Positions 12,230 to 24,705 of a DNA stretch of 64,000 nt are shown one piece after another. The notes beneath the pieces are model-generated. The model was not told where the DNA came from, ran no database searches, and worked only from the letters and a program-made list of their open reading frames with translations. Source of the DNA: Costus lasius (taxonomy: Eukaryota; Streptophyta; Magnoliopsida; Zingiberales; Costaceae); the NCBI GenBank assembly GCA_027563935.2, contig CM050446.2:24307501-24371500 (forward strand), given 5' to 3'. A program made the position numbers and the translations under genes. Position 1 is the stretch's first letter. The number at the start of each line of letters is the position of its first letter.

Positions 12230-12850
12230 AGTATATTGGTTTAGGGGGAAACTACACTTAAGAATTAAGGAAATTATTTCATCAATTAAATTAATCATCA
12301 AGAGGCTAGAAAGAAGATTGGTAAGAAATATGATAAGAAAGGAAAGAGACTCCTAAAAATTAATGAAGTCTCTTCTTCTCAAGTCCACAAGAAGGAACCA
12401 CAAGGAAACATAGGTCATTTGTGTAAACAGTTTGGACATTTCCAAAAGGATTGTTCAAAACACAAGACACGGTTCGAAAAGAAAGATAAGCTTAGTGCTT
12501 ATATATATTTTGAATCAAATTTAGCTTAAGTTCCTTATAATACATGGTGGATAGATTCTAGATGTACAACTCATATTTCTTATACTATGTAGGGATTCCT
12601 TACAATCCAAACCATAAGCCCAAATGAGAAGTTTGTCTTCATGGGAAATAAAGTGAAAATTCCCGTGGAAGTTGTCGGGACTTATTGTTTAAATCCTAGA
12701 CACTGGACATCATTTAGATTTATTTAAAACACTTTATATACCTAGTATTTCTAGGAGTTTAATTTCACTATCTAAACTTGATGTTGCTGGACACTCTTTT
12801 AAAGTGGGATTGCTATAATACTTTTCACGAATCTTAAAGCAAAATGCATC

Positions 12851-13106
12851 TTAATATGACTATTGCTTTAAATTTTTTTCCCTGCACCACAGGAGTGGTG
12901 GTGAGAATAAGAGAATATTTGACCGTTGTACATATCTCAAAGCATAGCTGAACACGACAGATTTGTCCCCGCTTAGAAATTCTTAAGTACCCTTGGGCAC
13001 TTAAAAGTTTTTTCCCCTAGAAAGAGCTGCCTCATAGCTTAAAGGAGAAAACAAATGATTGTTAACCAAAGCAAGGATGAACTCGTCAAGGTACCCCATC
13101 AACTCG
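12851..13106. other. Unassigned sequence left of the fold-back MITE
   Basis: Short stretch after the copia homology ends. It has no open frame of note. The same target DNA continues to the right of the fold-back element, from 13513. Confidence 0.3.
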
Positions 13107-13502
13107 GAACAGAAATCCTCGGCTGCCTATGCAGCCGAAAATTTCTAAGCTACCTCTTTAATTTTTGTGTAAAAAAAATATTTTTTTAAAAATTTTTTTT
13201 TAGAAATGTTCTACATGTTATAATCTATCCAATGGTATTAATATTGGGGTAGTTTAGATTGTATACAATAAGAAATTACCCTAAACATTATTGTATAAAA
13301 TTCTTTATAATCTTTTATACAATAATACTTAGGGCAATTTCTTATTGTATACAATCTAAACTACCCCAATATTGGTACCATTGGATAGATTATAACATGT
13401 AGATTATTTCTAAAAAAAAATTTAAAAAAATATTTTTATTATTAAATTTAAGCCAGGCAGCCGAGAAATTTCTCAGCTGCCTGGCTGCTGAGGATGTGCG
13501 CT
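13107..13502. mobile_element. Fold-back MITE with 10-bp TSD, Mutator-like
   Basis: The block is nearly one hairpin. The left arm (about 13115-13300) and right arm (about 13312-13495) are inverted copies around an AT-rich loop of about 20 bases, and share a long stretch including ACATGTTATAATCTATCCA. It is flanked by CATCAACTCG at 13097-13106 and again at 13503-13512. A 9-10 bp TSD points to the Mutator superfamily. There is no coding capacity. Confidence 0.75.
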
Positions 13503-13512
13503 CATCAACTCG

Positions 13513-15440
13513 TTGTAGCATAGCAGTAATCACAGGAGATCGTCGGAGAAGAAAAACGTTGCGGCAAGTTATCATTTTTTTTACCTATTTTCCCTTAAAG
13601 TATCCAAAAATTTAAACAGAGGTATAATTATCTTTTAATTATAAAATTATTATTTTACCCTCACTAATAGTAAAAAAAGAAAGGACAAATTTATAAATTT
13701 AAATTCAATTTATCCATATAAATAGCCGCTAATTGTCCCTTATTATTTCAAATGTAAAAATTGTTTATTCTAATTAGTTTTTGCTCAAATTTTCTTACTT
13801 GTGCTCGAGCTTACAGAACCATGAGAAGAGTGAGAGGCAGAGAGAAAAATAACATATACAAGATTAGAGTTGCTTTTCATTATACCATATTCCCAACAAT
13901 TTGACTTTTCACCCAGCCATCTCAAGGTTCTACGATGCTCAAGAATGGCAAATTGTGGTTTCAAATATTATGGGGTAAGTTCACTAAATCGTGCCCATTG
14001 ATGCGTTCATATTGAAAGAATGCATTTTTCACTTATCTAGGCTCATGAAATGCCAACTTCAAGATTCCCCCTCTCCGTCTCAGATTTGAATTGAGATAAA
14101 GGTCAAGGATTTTCAACATGATGATAATGACGATGATGATACTTTTAACCACGAGGTAGAGTAGTATGCAGAATTGGACCAAGGCCAAATGATGGGCTTT
14201 GACAGCATGCCAACATCAAGAGAGTTTTTCACCTTTGAAGAAGGAAATAGAGCTACCAGCATGATGTGAGTATAGAGAACAAATATGTCTAACACTCTGC
14301 TCAGCACATCTTCTACGATGACTGCCTATGTCGCTAGCTAGAGGTTACCTATGTTTGCCCACTGTTCTTAAAGCTAGTTTTAGTTGTACTATATAAATAT
14401 GTTGTTTAATCAAATTGTGAATGTATATAGGCAATTCGTAATAGGATGGATCTAAAAATAAATAATAAAAATATTATTTAAATAAATATGCATTATTAAT
14501 ATTTTATATAATTTACTTTTTATTTTTTAAATTTTTTTTATTTCTTCTAAAATTTTTATTTTTTATTTTTAATTTTTTTTCTCATTTTTCCAGTGCTTTT
14601 TTTTCATTTTCTAATTTTTTTAAATATATTTCTAATTATTGTTTTTTTTTATTTTTTCCCTGTTTGAAAATTGAAGCCATGCTCGACATCGCCTAGCTAA
14701 GTCTAGTTGTGTTTTCATGCCATGCTGAGCTGAGCATTTTTAGCCTGACCTGGTTGTGTTGCACACCATACTAGGATAAGTATTTTTGGTGTCTTGTTGT
14801 GCTTGGTCTGACCTGTTTGTTCTTGTATCGTGCATAGCACGACCTAGGTAGAATCGAGCCGTAGTCAGCCAATGCTTGGGCCGGTCTGGCATGACCCATT
14901 GGCCATGTCTAGTAGCCAAAAAAAAGGCTACATTTGGTGTTCCTAACTCTAATATAGGCGTTTTGGGGTTAATTTTGTGCCTGTAGATAGCAATTTTTGG
15001 CTGCCATGAGAAGCAAGGTAAAGGTTGCTTTTCCCATAATCTACGGGTTGTATTTCCTTTTTCCTTTCCCTTACTCTTTTCCTTTTAGCTAACCCAAATC
15101 TCCTTGACCAAAATAATTTAGAAAGCTTAAATTTATTTTTAATCATCCTTTTAGCTAACCGTGGAAGCCTTCAATAATTAATTAAATAAAAATAATTAAT
15201 TCGTGAAGAGGTGTGTTCGGCTAAATCTGGGAGCAAAATCAATCACAAGCACAGACAAATAGGGAAACGAGGTGTCGTGGGAAAGTGGACAGCGAATAAA
15301 TGTATTTATTTATTGTGATGAAGATAGTAAACGGGCACACATAAAAAAGACGAGAAAAAAAAAAGACGCTCACGAAAAAAATATTGCTAGAGAATTCTAC
15401 TACTACACGGGTATAATTTTTTAGTATTTCTTTCCTCCAC
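13513..15440. other. AT-rich intergenic DNA with hAT-like remnants
   Basis: No gene is supported. An acidic Asp-rich open stretch near 14110-14270 is broken by stops and unrecognised. The segment 14690-14925 has the repeated CATG, GCACGAC and GGCC words and the end CCATTGGCCATGTCTAGTAG that mark worn subterminal regions of plant hAT elements. Long T-rich runs fill 14510-14660. Confidence 0.35.
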
Positions 15441-15700
15441 GATTTATTCTAGAGGAGAGATAACTCAAATAAACACTTTCGAATAGAGAGACAATTTCGA
15501 AATAAATAATGGAGAGATAACTTCAAAATAAACATCCCTCTGATGAAGAAGGTAACTCTGAAATAAACAACTATTGATGGAGAGACAATTCTAAAATAAA
15601 CATAGAGAGATAACTCTAAAATAAATATTTATTTTTAAGAAAAGTAAACTCCGGATTAAATTCTAGAGAGTGATACTCTAATAAAAAATACCAAATGAAT
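15440..15700. repeat. Degenerate tandem repeat, AGAGATAACTC-AAATAAACA units
   Basis: Six or more imperfect units based on GAGAGATAACTCTAAAATAAACA recur at about 35-55 bp spacing between 15453 and 15640, with weaker copies to 15690. Spacing is irregular, so it is an old, eroded array. It is not coding. Confidence 0.6.
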
Positions 15701-15822
15701 TTGAAAACATTTTTATGCAGTTGGAAATTCAATTTCTAATCCAAGAGGTCTCGGTAGAAAAATTTTCATCAAGTTTGAGGAATGGATCGGCGGCAGAATT
15801 TTACATGTGTTTCAATCCTTAG

Positions 15823-16172
15823 TGTCAGGCCCCGGTCGGATCAACCCCGGACCGGTATTTATCTTTTGCTTTAGGGTTGTCCGGCGGAACACCGGAGCGC
15901 AGACTTTCTAGGGTTTCCGGCTAATTTTCCTTCCCAAATTCCGCTTAGTAAGCAAATTATTCATTAACTTGGTGAGTTGATTTGTAACGTGGCCCAATAT
16001 ATTAAAATGCTTAAGCCCAAGTTAACAATAGTAAGCCCACTAATCCTTATATGTCATATAATGGTCCATCCTACTTCTAATGTGGGACTAAATTTGAGTC
16101 TGGGCCACCATCCGGCCCACTGGGTTAGGCCTGCTGGGCTCTGAGCTGAACCGGATGAACCTCGGCCTAACA
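15823..16172 (+). mobile_element. Short solo LTR, 350 bp
   Basis: It starts TGTCAGGCCC and ends GGCCTAACA; these ends form an imperfect inverted repeat. The 5-bp TSD CTTAG flanks it (15818-15822 and 16173-16177). It contains a TGTGGGACTAAAT word often seen in plant LTRs. A related, more decayed segment lies at about 21940-22090. With no internal domain it is a solo LTR, or a single-LTR remnant of a small element. Confidence 0.8.
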
Positions 16173-16186
16173 CTTAGTATCCTTAC

Positions 16187-17457
16187 TGTCAGGGCCCGGT
16201 TCAGGCGGTTCGGCCCAACCCAAGCCCAAGCCCACATAGAGACCCAATTCCGGGTCAAAATCGGGTCAATGCCCGATTGAAGAGAATTTCATCCACGCAG
16301 TCGCGGAAGCGAGCTCGGCTCCGCGAAGCTCGGACGCGGGCGGGCGGTGCGTGAAGATCTGGCGGACGACGCGGGCGTGAGATCACGTGCGACGGAATCA
16401 GGCGACAGCGGCAGCCTGCGGACGCGATCTCCTCCGATCTTCACGGACGCGGACGGGCGGCGCGGGAGACTCGGACGGCGTCGAGGCGGCATCCTCGTCG
16501 CTCACGCGAGCTTCGGCGGAAGACGCGGTCCACGCGACAGAGACGACGCTTGCGGGGTGAGCGACGAAGGCGGACGCGGCGAAGCTTCTCTATAAGAAGC
16601 TTGACGGAGACGAAATCGACACGCGGAGGCATCACCACACAGAGCGCCGGGGAGCGACTCCACCGGCGACGGCGAGGCGCCGTCGCCCTTCCAGAGCAGG
16701 GCTCTGATGCCGGTTCCAGGAGGGAACCGATGCCGACGCCGGCGGGCGTCGATGCCGACGTTGAGGGCGACGTCGATGGCTGGGAGGCTGACAGAGTGAA
16801 TGTAACCGGCAGCAGCCGGCGAGGGAGGGATGGGGGCGCCGACGAGGGTCGGTGACGCTTGTAAGCTTCGTTGAGGTGAATAAAAGCTTCTTCCACAACT
16901 CCACTCACTTCCCCCGTTTCTCTGTGTTCGGCGACTGCAACCAAAGAGCCCGGCGGCGCTCGACTGCAGGGACGAAGCGGACGGCGTCGCGAGGTTGAAG
17001 ACGACGCTCGTTCGAACGCGTCGGGCGTTCGAAACGAGGCAGAGGTCAACGAAATCAGCCGATCAACGCTGATTTCGCGAACGAATTCGATTTCGTTCGA
17101 AATCGGGACGGCTGACGCCAGCACGACATCAGCAGAGAGAATTTAACGCGGCGGAGAGTTTTCGACCGAAGGCTGACGTCACGCCGACGTCAGCAAGGAG
17201 GAAATTCAGCGAGATTTTGACTTTGGTCAAAATCAGAGGAGGTAATTCCAAATTAGGGTTCGATTTTGGATTTTCCTAATTAGGGTTAGGGTTTTCTCCG
17301 TGCGAATTGTATTTTGGGGATAAAAATTATCCGGTGAGATTAGGGTTTCTAATTTCGGGTCGGAAACCCTAGGGAGAGTTGCGTTCCGGTATTCCGCCGG
17401 ACGGCCCTGAGACAACGGATAAGCACTGTTTTCAGGCCGATCCGACGGGGCGTGACA
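16187..17457 (+). mobile_element. Solo LTR, 1271 bp, chromovirus-like ends
   Basis: It starts TGTCAGGGCCC and ends GGGGCGTGACA. The 5-bp TSD CTTAC flanks it at 16182-16186 and 17458-17462. The GC-rich middle (16290-17120) produces long open frames on both strands, including one of 227 codons on the minus strand, but none resembles a protein, and GC content explains them. The end sequence matches that of the solo LTR at 6598-8891, so both are probably Ty3/gypsy chromovirus LTRs. Confidence 0.85.
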
Positions 17458-17462
17458 CTTAC

Positions 17463-19640
17463 TAAGGATAGAAATCAGATCAGAATTACATCTAGGTTCC
17501 AACGCTCAAAAAAAAAACAGCTGTTGCTGTGTAATAGGAAAAAAAATCAAAGTTTCTGTTGGAGGCTCGGTTGGAATCATGAAAAAAAAAAAAAAAGAAA
17601 GAGAAAGGCCGCTGTTTGTATGAACTAATGGGATCACCGTCGGCTGGAAATCGCATATGAACAAAAACTGCTCGAAAAGATTTTTCTTTTCAAAAAAAGG
17701 CCAACTAGAATTCGTAAAGAAAAAAAAACAAACAGGTAAAAGACAGTTGCTGATCGGCGAAAACAATCCCGGCTGGAGATTTTACAAGCCAAAGAAAATA
17801 TAATGGCTGGACACATTGAAGATGAAAAACACAATTTTTGATAAGGAAAAGGCAAATTCCTGTTAAAGGAGACAAGCCACTTGATCCTTGAGGAAGCTCA
17901 AATTGGAAAACTCTGCACTAATGGAGAAATTGAGGATTGCGCAGCCGAGCCATCATGGTAACATAAACAGTGTGAGAACCGCTCTAGTAGTCCCTGAGAA
18001 ATCTTCGAAGTTGCCAGAAACAGATCTTATTTGAGTGAAGCAAATTTCACTCAATTATGCTTAGTATTGCTGCACACTAACAATAGGTATACATCATGAA
18101 TGGCTAGTAAAGAAATCTGCGCTGCGAACAAAGTTATCTCTTAAAAATTCTGTTGGCAAATCTAGAATCAAAATTGAGACACAAACACGAGAATCATAAA
18201 AAGAAAATAATACAAAGGTATGTTGTGTACCTTTTGTTTGAAGACAATAAGGAGATTGTCTGACGATGGCAAGGGATGCCTGAACCCGAACAGCAGGATT
18301 CTAATTTCATCGGGAGTAAAAAAAAAAATCCTTATTAAAAACCTTGTTCAAAACCTAAGTGATTGAGGATGAGAATATGGATGAAATCCTCAGGGGTTTT
18401 ACCAAATAACGTCTGCTGTAAAATTTCTGTAAACACAGGTCAGCATAATTCTGGTTTACGCATGAGAAGAAGCAAATCATCACTGTCATTGTAAAGAACA
18501 GAAAGATTAGGCATACCTCTTCCCGGAACACAGAAAGATCCGCCGAAGGTTAATATATATGGAAGAACGGCGAAATCAAAACAATAAGAGTCCTGTATGC
18601 GGGTGAATTAAGATGGAACTAAATCAAATTCATAAAGGAAAAGGGTAAATTCGAAAATATCCAAACCATAAATCAAAGTCTAAGTTGGGCTTAAAATCTT
18701 GACATCCGCTGATGGCTACTAATTTGATCCAAGCCCAGCAACAAAAGCCTGCTATCTTCCATTGAGCCATCGCCACAGAATTTTGATGCGTCACCGAAAA
18801 CTGCTTCACCTTTGGGCTCACTGTAGAAGCCAGATCCAAGCGGGAGATCCTCTTCTACCATCCTCAGGCTCCTCAATAATGAATTCTTCGACTAGGGATC
18901 GTCGCCGGAGTGGAGAATTTACTCCGACAGAAACACGCCATCAACGAAAATATCACGGGATGAAACCCAGCCATTGCCGAGCTGGAGCTTCCAAGCCTGG
19001 ATCACCTTCTGAAATCGGCATCGCACAGGGAAAAGCTTGCTGCCAGATCTCTTCATCACCGTCACTCGAGCTGAAGGTCTTTCGCCCGATCTTCTCGCCA
19101 ACCGAAATCTAGTGTTAGCTCCAGGCCTCATCGCTAAGCGGCCATCGTTGATCGGGCTGAGTTCCGAACACGAACACCTGAGATGGTCGGTGCTGAGTTC
19201 GTCATCTCCGGATCCACCGCTGGGAGAAGAAACCAGCTATCGAATCCAACGCCAGGGCCGTTTTCGATCGTTGACAGGGCATGGTGACCGAAATCGTTGC
19301 CGCCAAAGATTGCCAAGCCAAGGCCGTCAACCGAGTTCCTTCTTGCCAACGAACTCGCCCCCCGGCGTCGCTTCCAGAATTTGTCGCCAGGCTACCGTAC
19401 CCGTTCGAGCTCTTGAAAGAGTTCTACTATCCTGGACGCAAGCGAGCACGGGACATTCACCCGGGGAAGCAAATTCGGAATGTGTAAAGTTACGCATGAT
19501 TGAGAAATCAGGCGTAATTAAAATATGAGACTTAATTGGTTAGGGCGCTGAGTCAAATTGGTCAATGCTCCTTTAATTAATAAAACGTGGCAGCCTTGTC
19601 GATCACATGAAGTGTTGTCCAACAAGGCTCAGTCTATAAC
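17463..19640. other. Unassigned sequence without a supported gene
   Basis: 17500-18450 is AT-rich and non-coding. 18640-19500 is richer in GC and has open frames on both strands (for example + 19037-19528 and - 19131-18919), but their sequences are low-complexity and do not resemble a family. It could be an untranslated gene start, a captured gene piece or transposon interior. 19560-19640 leads into the minisatellite. Confidence 0.3.
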
Positions 19641-19654
19641 ATTCACTCAAAGTT

Positions 19655-20650
19655 CAACTCTACCTCGAACGTTCGACTCGTTCACCCAATTTTGAACGTT
19701 TGACCTATGGCCCGTTTAATTAAATTTCGAACGCTTAGCCTATTGACTCGTTCATCAACTCAACTCAATTTCAAATGTTTGGCCCATGGCCCGTTCGCTA
19801 ATTCACCAAATTTTGAGCGTTTGGCCCATCGGCTCGTTCATCCAAATTTTGAATGTTTGGCTCATCGGCTCATTCAATCAAATTCAAACGTATAGTCTCA
19901 CGACTCATTCAATCAAATCTTAAACGTTTGGCCTATCAGCTTGTTCATCAAATTCTGAACGTTTGGTCCCATGACCCGTTTATTCGAATTTTAAACGCCT
20001 GACCCATCGGTCAGTTTATGCAAATGTTGAACATTTGGCCCATCAGCTCGTTCACCCAAATTCGAACGTTTGGTCCCACGACCCATTCACTAAATTTTAA
20101 ATGTTTGACCAGTCTGCCCGTTTATTCAAATTCTGAATGTTTGGCCCATCGGCCCATTCACCAAACTTTGAACGCTTGGCCCATCGGCTCGTTCATACCG
20201 AATTTCGAACGCTTGGCCCATCGGCTCGTTCGTCCAAATTTTGAACGTTTGGTCCGACGACCCGTTCACCAAATTCTTAACTCTTAGCCCCATGGCTTGT
20301 TCGTCAATTTATCCAACTTTGAACGTTTGGCCTATCGGCTCGTTCATCTAAATTCTGAATGTCTAGCCTATCGGCCCATTCACCAAATTCTGAACGTTTG
20401 GCCCATCGGCTCGTTCATCTGGATTCTGAATGATTGGTCCCATGACCCATTTACCCAAATTCTGAATGTTTGGCCCCACGGCCCGTTCATCCAAATTCGA
20501 ACGTTTGGTCCCGCGACCCGTTCGTTAAATGTTAAACATTTGGCTAGACGGCTCGTTTATTCAATTCTGAATGTTTGGCCCACTAGTCCGTTCACACAAA
20601 ACCTTGAACGTTTAGCCCTACGGCTCGTTCACTCAAACCCAACCCTTGCA
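19655..20650. repeat. Minisatellite, about 36-bp unit, about 27 copies
   Basis: A unit such as GAACGTTTGGCCCATCGGCT plus CGTTCATCCAAATTT is repeated head to tail, 35-37 bp long. Because 36 is a multiple of three, the array stays open and yields repetitive peptides (frames at 19707-19895, 20018-20287, 20297-20683) that are by-products. It ends about 60 bp before the left inverted-repeat arm (20710-21046). Confidence 0.85.
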
Positions 20651-20709
20651 CTTAACTCATTCAAACATAGTCGTGGACGATAAATTCTTGACGCGTGTTG
20701 TTAATGACG

Positions 20710-21046
20710 TTGTTTGGGAGGTGCGAACGTCGATATTTCGTATCGGGGTGTAGTTCCTCAACGTTGTTACAATACAACTCAAATTTTTCTCCATAACCTA
20801 TGGCACTTGAACATCAATCTTGAGGATTACTCTTGTACCAAATTGTAAATTGTGTCGTGACACAAAATTATGAATGATGTTACTTTTCAATCAATTGTCT
20901 TTAATTTGTTATATTTATAGATCTCTTAATCAAAGGTGTCCTAAGATATTTAGTGGTAATTAACAATGAATGTTTGCGTTCATTGAGAGCTAGAACCTAC
21001 TAAAACAAAAAAGCCTTATAATTTATAAAGTGAATTTGAAACGGTC
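20710..21046 (+). repeat. Left arm of a long inverted repeat
   Basis: This segment matches the reverse complement of 23697-24052. Shared landmarks in order are TTGTTTGGGAGGTGCG-ACGTCGAT, ATCGGGG-GTAG-TCCTCAA, ATAGATCTCTTAATCAAAGGT, GGTAATTAACAATGA and TTTGAAACGGTC. The arms diverge by substitutions and small gaps, so the structure is old. Its outer side faces the 36-bp minisatellite. Confidence 0.8.
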
Positions 21047-23696
21047 GCATAACTTTTTAAATATTTCAATTTACATTAAAATATAACCAAAATAACCCAC
21101 AAATATTAATTATTAATAATATTTTAAAATTTATTCTTTTAAATACTGATAAATATTATTTATATCATTAAATATTTTAATATTTCTGCTTAATATTATA
21201 ACACGGCAACTTATTCGGCTTACCAACGTAGTTATTTTAATCAAACAACTAGTAAATATTATAGTAGTTAACTATCTTTTAATCATCAATTCTTAGTCAG
21301 CAAAACTAAAAGTACAATAAGCTCTAAACTAGCTCAAAATAATAAATTTTTGTGTTGCTGATTCAAATCTCGTCACCTAAAGATTATTTATTAAAAGTTA
21401 TTGTAAATTTAAACAAAATTTGATTGTTGTGTTTGTTGGTTTAGTCGTATATAATGGGTTTGAGGTTGTTTTATTTAAAATAGTAACCATAATTTCTATT
21501 TAAAATAGTAACAGTTTTTTTTTTCAAACAGTAGATAGTAATAGTAAATATTTTTAAAACGGTTTTAGTAGATTTTTTTTTTACAATAGTAGTAATTTTT
21601 ATACCGACTAAAATCAAAACAATTTTGTTTTTGTAAAACATATTTAAGTAGTATGTATTAAACAGCTTTTTTAACAAAACAAAATATTATTTTTTTACAA
21701 AATTGAACATGAATATATAAACAGGAAAGTATTTTAAAATAAAAGAAAATTTGCACTAAGATTGTTATTTTAAATAAATTTAATCAAAAATTTAAATAGT
21801 AAATAAAAAAACAAAGTTAGAAAATAGAACCAGATATGTAGTCATAAGTCATTATGTTATAAGTCCACATTCCTCAAATTTTTTTTGTAATAAGACATGA
21901 AGTATAGCATAATGCTATCCATCATAATAAATTATTCTATTAACTTTATGAGTTGGGATGAAAACGTGCCTCAATTTAATAAAATGCTTAAGTGCCTAAG
22001 TTGATGATAATAAGCTCATTAAGTCTTATATATTATATTATCATTTATTCACTTCGCATATGAGATTAAATCGGGATATTACAATCTCTCTCACTTAAGA
22101 TTTGATGTCTTTGTTAAGCCCAAGGCTTAATACATGCTAGGAAAATATCCTTTAGTCGATAACATGTGAAATTAGCCCAATGGCAGCCCCACTTAGGCTT
22201 GGAAAAAACCTTCAAACCCGACCTAGCCCAACCCAACTCGACCTAATATCAATGGGGAAACCCCAAGTTGACCGACGTTTAGGTTAGATTCGGGGGAACC
22301 CCAAAATTTAATAAGTAGGGCAGGGTTGGGTCTGGGTACTGCAGAACCCGCCCCAAACCCGAACCTAAACCAACCCTTTAATTTACTAAAATACCCTTAT
22401 TTTAGTAAAATCTTATAATTATTTTCATTATTGACTTGTGCAGGTTAGTTCGATTATAAATTTATATTAGTGATTTTAATTAATTATTTTAAAATTATAT
22501 TTTTATGTTTTTTTTTTTGCAATTTACTATGTAAATAGCTCAGAATAGGGTCAGGGTCTGTGGTATCCATGATTTCTCTTCTAACATCATTATGAAGATT
22601 ATTAAGTAATTATAGAGAAATATTCATATTAACTCAAGGGGAATAATGCATAAAGAAAAAGACTAAAGTGTAAATTCAATCATTTAAGATACATATTAAT
22701 CACTTAATTGGGAATTTGAAGTGATGTCTCATTATTTTGTAAAGTCAAAACAAATAAGAGAGAAAGGAGATAATTACTCGGAACTTCTGCAACTCGGTTT
22801 TGAGTAATTCTTATTTTGCACGAAAGTAGATTCACAGATCTTTCTAACGGACCAGATATTAAATATCTTTCATATGCCTAGTAACCTTAAACCGACTGCA
22901 TTTTCTAGATCAATGCCCTGGAACTTCTAGAAATAGGACAATTTGACATTTTGTTACTTTAACCATGTTATCTTTTTATGTACTCTGTCAAATGGACTCA
23001 AACCAAGCTTATTGGAAAGTAGACTCAAATATGGTTTCAATGAGTCCTATTTTGTATGGTTTTATGCAGTATATTCTTATGATTCCTATGAATGAATTGA
23101 GCTGAATAAATTGATATTGTCTATTCTTAGCCTTGGAACTCTTCTTATGGTAGAATTTGTAGTTATCCTCATGCACATGATTTTGGTGAATTGATTAGTG
23201 TCCTTTTTGAAATTATGAGTATTAGTTGATGCATGAGCATTGTCCTTGTAAACTTTCAATACTTTTAGCCATGATCATGTTGTAAGGGTATCCCAAAGTT
23301 GATAACTTTGCTTATATCATGACATGTCTTTGGCCCTTACAACTTTAGTGGAAAAATGATTTGATCCCATTTATGGGAATTGGGTGATGGATGTGGAACC
23401 AAATGCTACATGGAGCAAAGTGTCACATTAGAAATAATGGGGGCCACCTCTTGAGCCCATGGGAGCCACCTCTAGGGTCCCTCCATTCACATTTGATTGG
23501 GCCATGACGAGCCTTTACCGGCTTTTGCTTTTGCTTTGTGACATTGTGGGACTCCTGAGATGAATACATCTTTTGTGTCCATCATAATTTTGATACTCAT
23601 AAGTTAGAAATACTAACTTATCATGATTTACTTGAGTTCTTTATATCATCCTTATGCTCTATGTGGGGTCATTTTGTTACATCGAGAATGTATTAT
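21047..23696. other. Interior of the inverted-repeat structure; no gene
   Basis: This is 2.65 kb of AT-rich DNA between the arms. No transposase or other protein is recognisable. About 21940-22090 resembles the short LTR at 15823-16172 (AAAATGCTTAAG, then AATAAGC, then GAGATTAAAT) and ends ATTACA. 22180-22380 holds CCCGACC/GGGTT-rich DNA of hAT-like type. The rest shows nothing. Confidence 0.4.
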
Positions 23697-24052
23697 GACC
23701 GTTTCAAATCCACCTTAAATTAATAAGGCTTTTTGTTTAATGGGTTCTGGCTTCCAATGAGCGCAAGCACTCATTGTTAATTACCCCTAAAATTAGGGAA
23801 CCTTTGATTAAGAGATCTATATTACGTAACAACACAAGAGAGATGAGTCAAACGATATCATTCATAAATATAATTTGACATAATACATAAGATGATAAAG
23901 GAAAAGAACTTCCATCAACATGGACAATTTGTGTTCGTTCAATTTTGGTCTTGTGACAATGCATTGGGTAACACCCGGCCTAGGCAATACAACGTTATAT
24001 TGAGGAGCTACGCCCCGATGGTAAACATCGACGTACGCACCTCCCAAACAAT
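23697..24052 (-). repeat. Right arm of the long inverted repeat
   Basis: Inverted copy of 20710-21046 (shared words are listed there). Its outer end, 23997-24075, is also repeated directly at 24627-24705 beyond the neighbouring minisatellite, so the 41-bp array is bracketed by two direct copies of the arm's tip. Confidence 0.8.
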
Positions 24053-24098
24053 ATTTCATCGTAATGCGTTAAGGCATGTTGGGTATTGGATCTAAGAT

Positions 24099-24610
24099 CA
24101 CCCAGCCTTGATGGCGTGTCGGGTGGCTTGACTTTGAAGGAAATTACTCGGCCATGCGGCACGTCGAGTAACTAGAATTTGGGAATTGTCCGGCCTTGCG
24201 GTGAGTTAGATAATTTGATTTAGAATCTTATCCGGCCTTGTGGCATGATGGATAATTTGATTTGGAAATTTATCCGGCCTTGCGGCGTGATGGATAATTT
24301 GTTTTGAAAATTTATCCGGCCTTGCGGCATATTGGATAACTTGATTTGGAATTTATCCAGCCTTGCGGCGTGATGGATAACTTGATTTGGAATTTATCCA
24401 GCCTTGCGGCGTGATGGATAATTTGATTCGGAATTTATCCGGCCTTGCGGCGTGTTGGATGATTTGATTTGGAAATTTATCCGGCCTTGCGGCATATTGG
24501 ATAACTTGATTTGGAATTTATCCAACCTTGCGGCGTGATGGATAGTTTGATTTGGAATTTATCCGGCCTTGCGGCGTGTTGGATAATTTGTTTTGGAAAT
24601 TTATCCGGCC
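24099..24610. repeat. Minisatellite, about 41-bp unit, about 11 copies
   Basis: The unit TTATCCGGCCTTGCGGCGTG plus ATGGATAATTTGATTTGGAA is repeated head to tail. The first two or three units (24099-24185) are the most divergent. The sequence is unrelated to the 36-bp unit at 19655-20650, but it holds the equivalent place outside the opposite inverted-repeat arm. Confidence 0.85.
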
Positions 24611-24626
24611 TCAATGAACGCGATAC

Positions 24627-24705
24627 TATATCGAGAGCTACGCCCCGACATCAAACATCGACGTACGCACCTCACAAACAATATTTCATCGTAATACGTC
24701 AAGGC
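24627..24705 (+). repeat. Direct repeat of 23997-24075 bracketing the minisatellite
   Basis: The two 79-bp segments, 630 bp apart, share GAGCTACGCCCCGA, AAACATCGACGTACGCACCTC, CAAACAATATTTCATCGTAAT and AAGGC with few changes. Confidence 0.8.

Larger units (their letters stand above)
9860..12850 (+). pseudogene. Broken Ty1/copia gag-protease region, split by two insertions
   Basis: A copia gag begins at the ATG at 9860 and runs with a stop and a frame change to 10277. It shows the UBN2-type gag pattern (FVEEHSQTADKS, then IVARLKSLG, then QFILNSLPSEY). The frame is then cut by a solo LTR (10283-11798) and resumes at 11804 with KDKWNVHELH. It is cut again by a MITE (about 11844-12229) and resumes with a Lys-rich tail, a zinc knuckle missing its first Cys (HLCKQFGHFQKDC, about 12413-12455) and a protease start (WWIDSRCTTHI, where the family has D-S-G). 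Several stops follow and the homology fades near 12850. No integrase or reverse transcriptase remains. Confidence 0.8.

Noticed and set aside
16441..17124. A 227-codon minus-strand frame
   Set aside because: It lies wholly within a GC-rich solo LTR with TSD, is Arg/Ser/Pro-rich and resembles no protein; other frames there are open too.
19707..20683. Repetitive peptides such as FERLAHRLVHPN
   Set aside because: Produced by the 36-bp minisatellite, whose unit is a multiple of three; no start context or gene structure.
22180..22380. A full hAT MITE in CCCGACC-rich DNA
   Set aside because: Composition is suggestive, but no matching terminal inverted repeats or 8-bp TSD could be found.
24099..24610. 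A CRISPR array
   Set aside because: The repeats are adjoining head-to-tail minisatellite units without unique spacers, in a plant genome.
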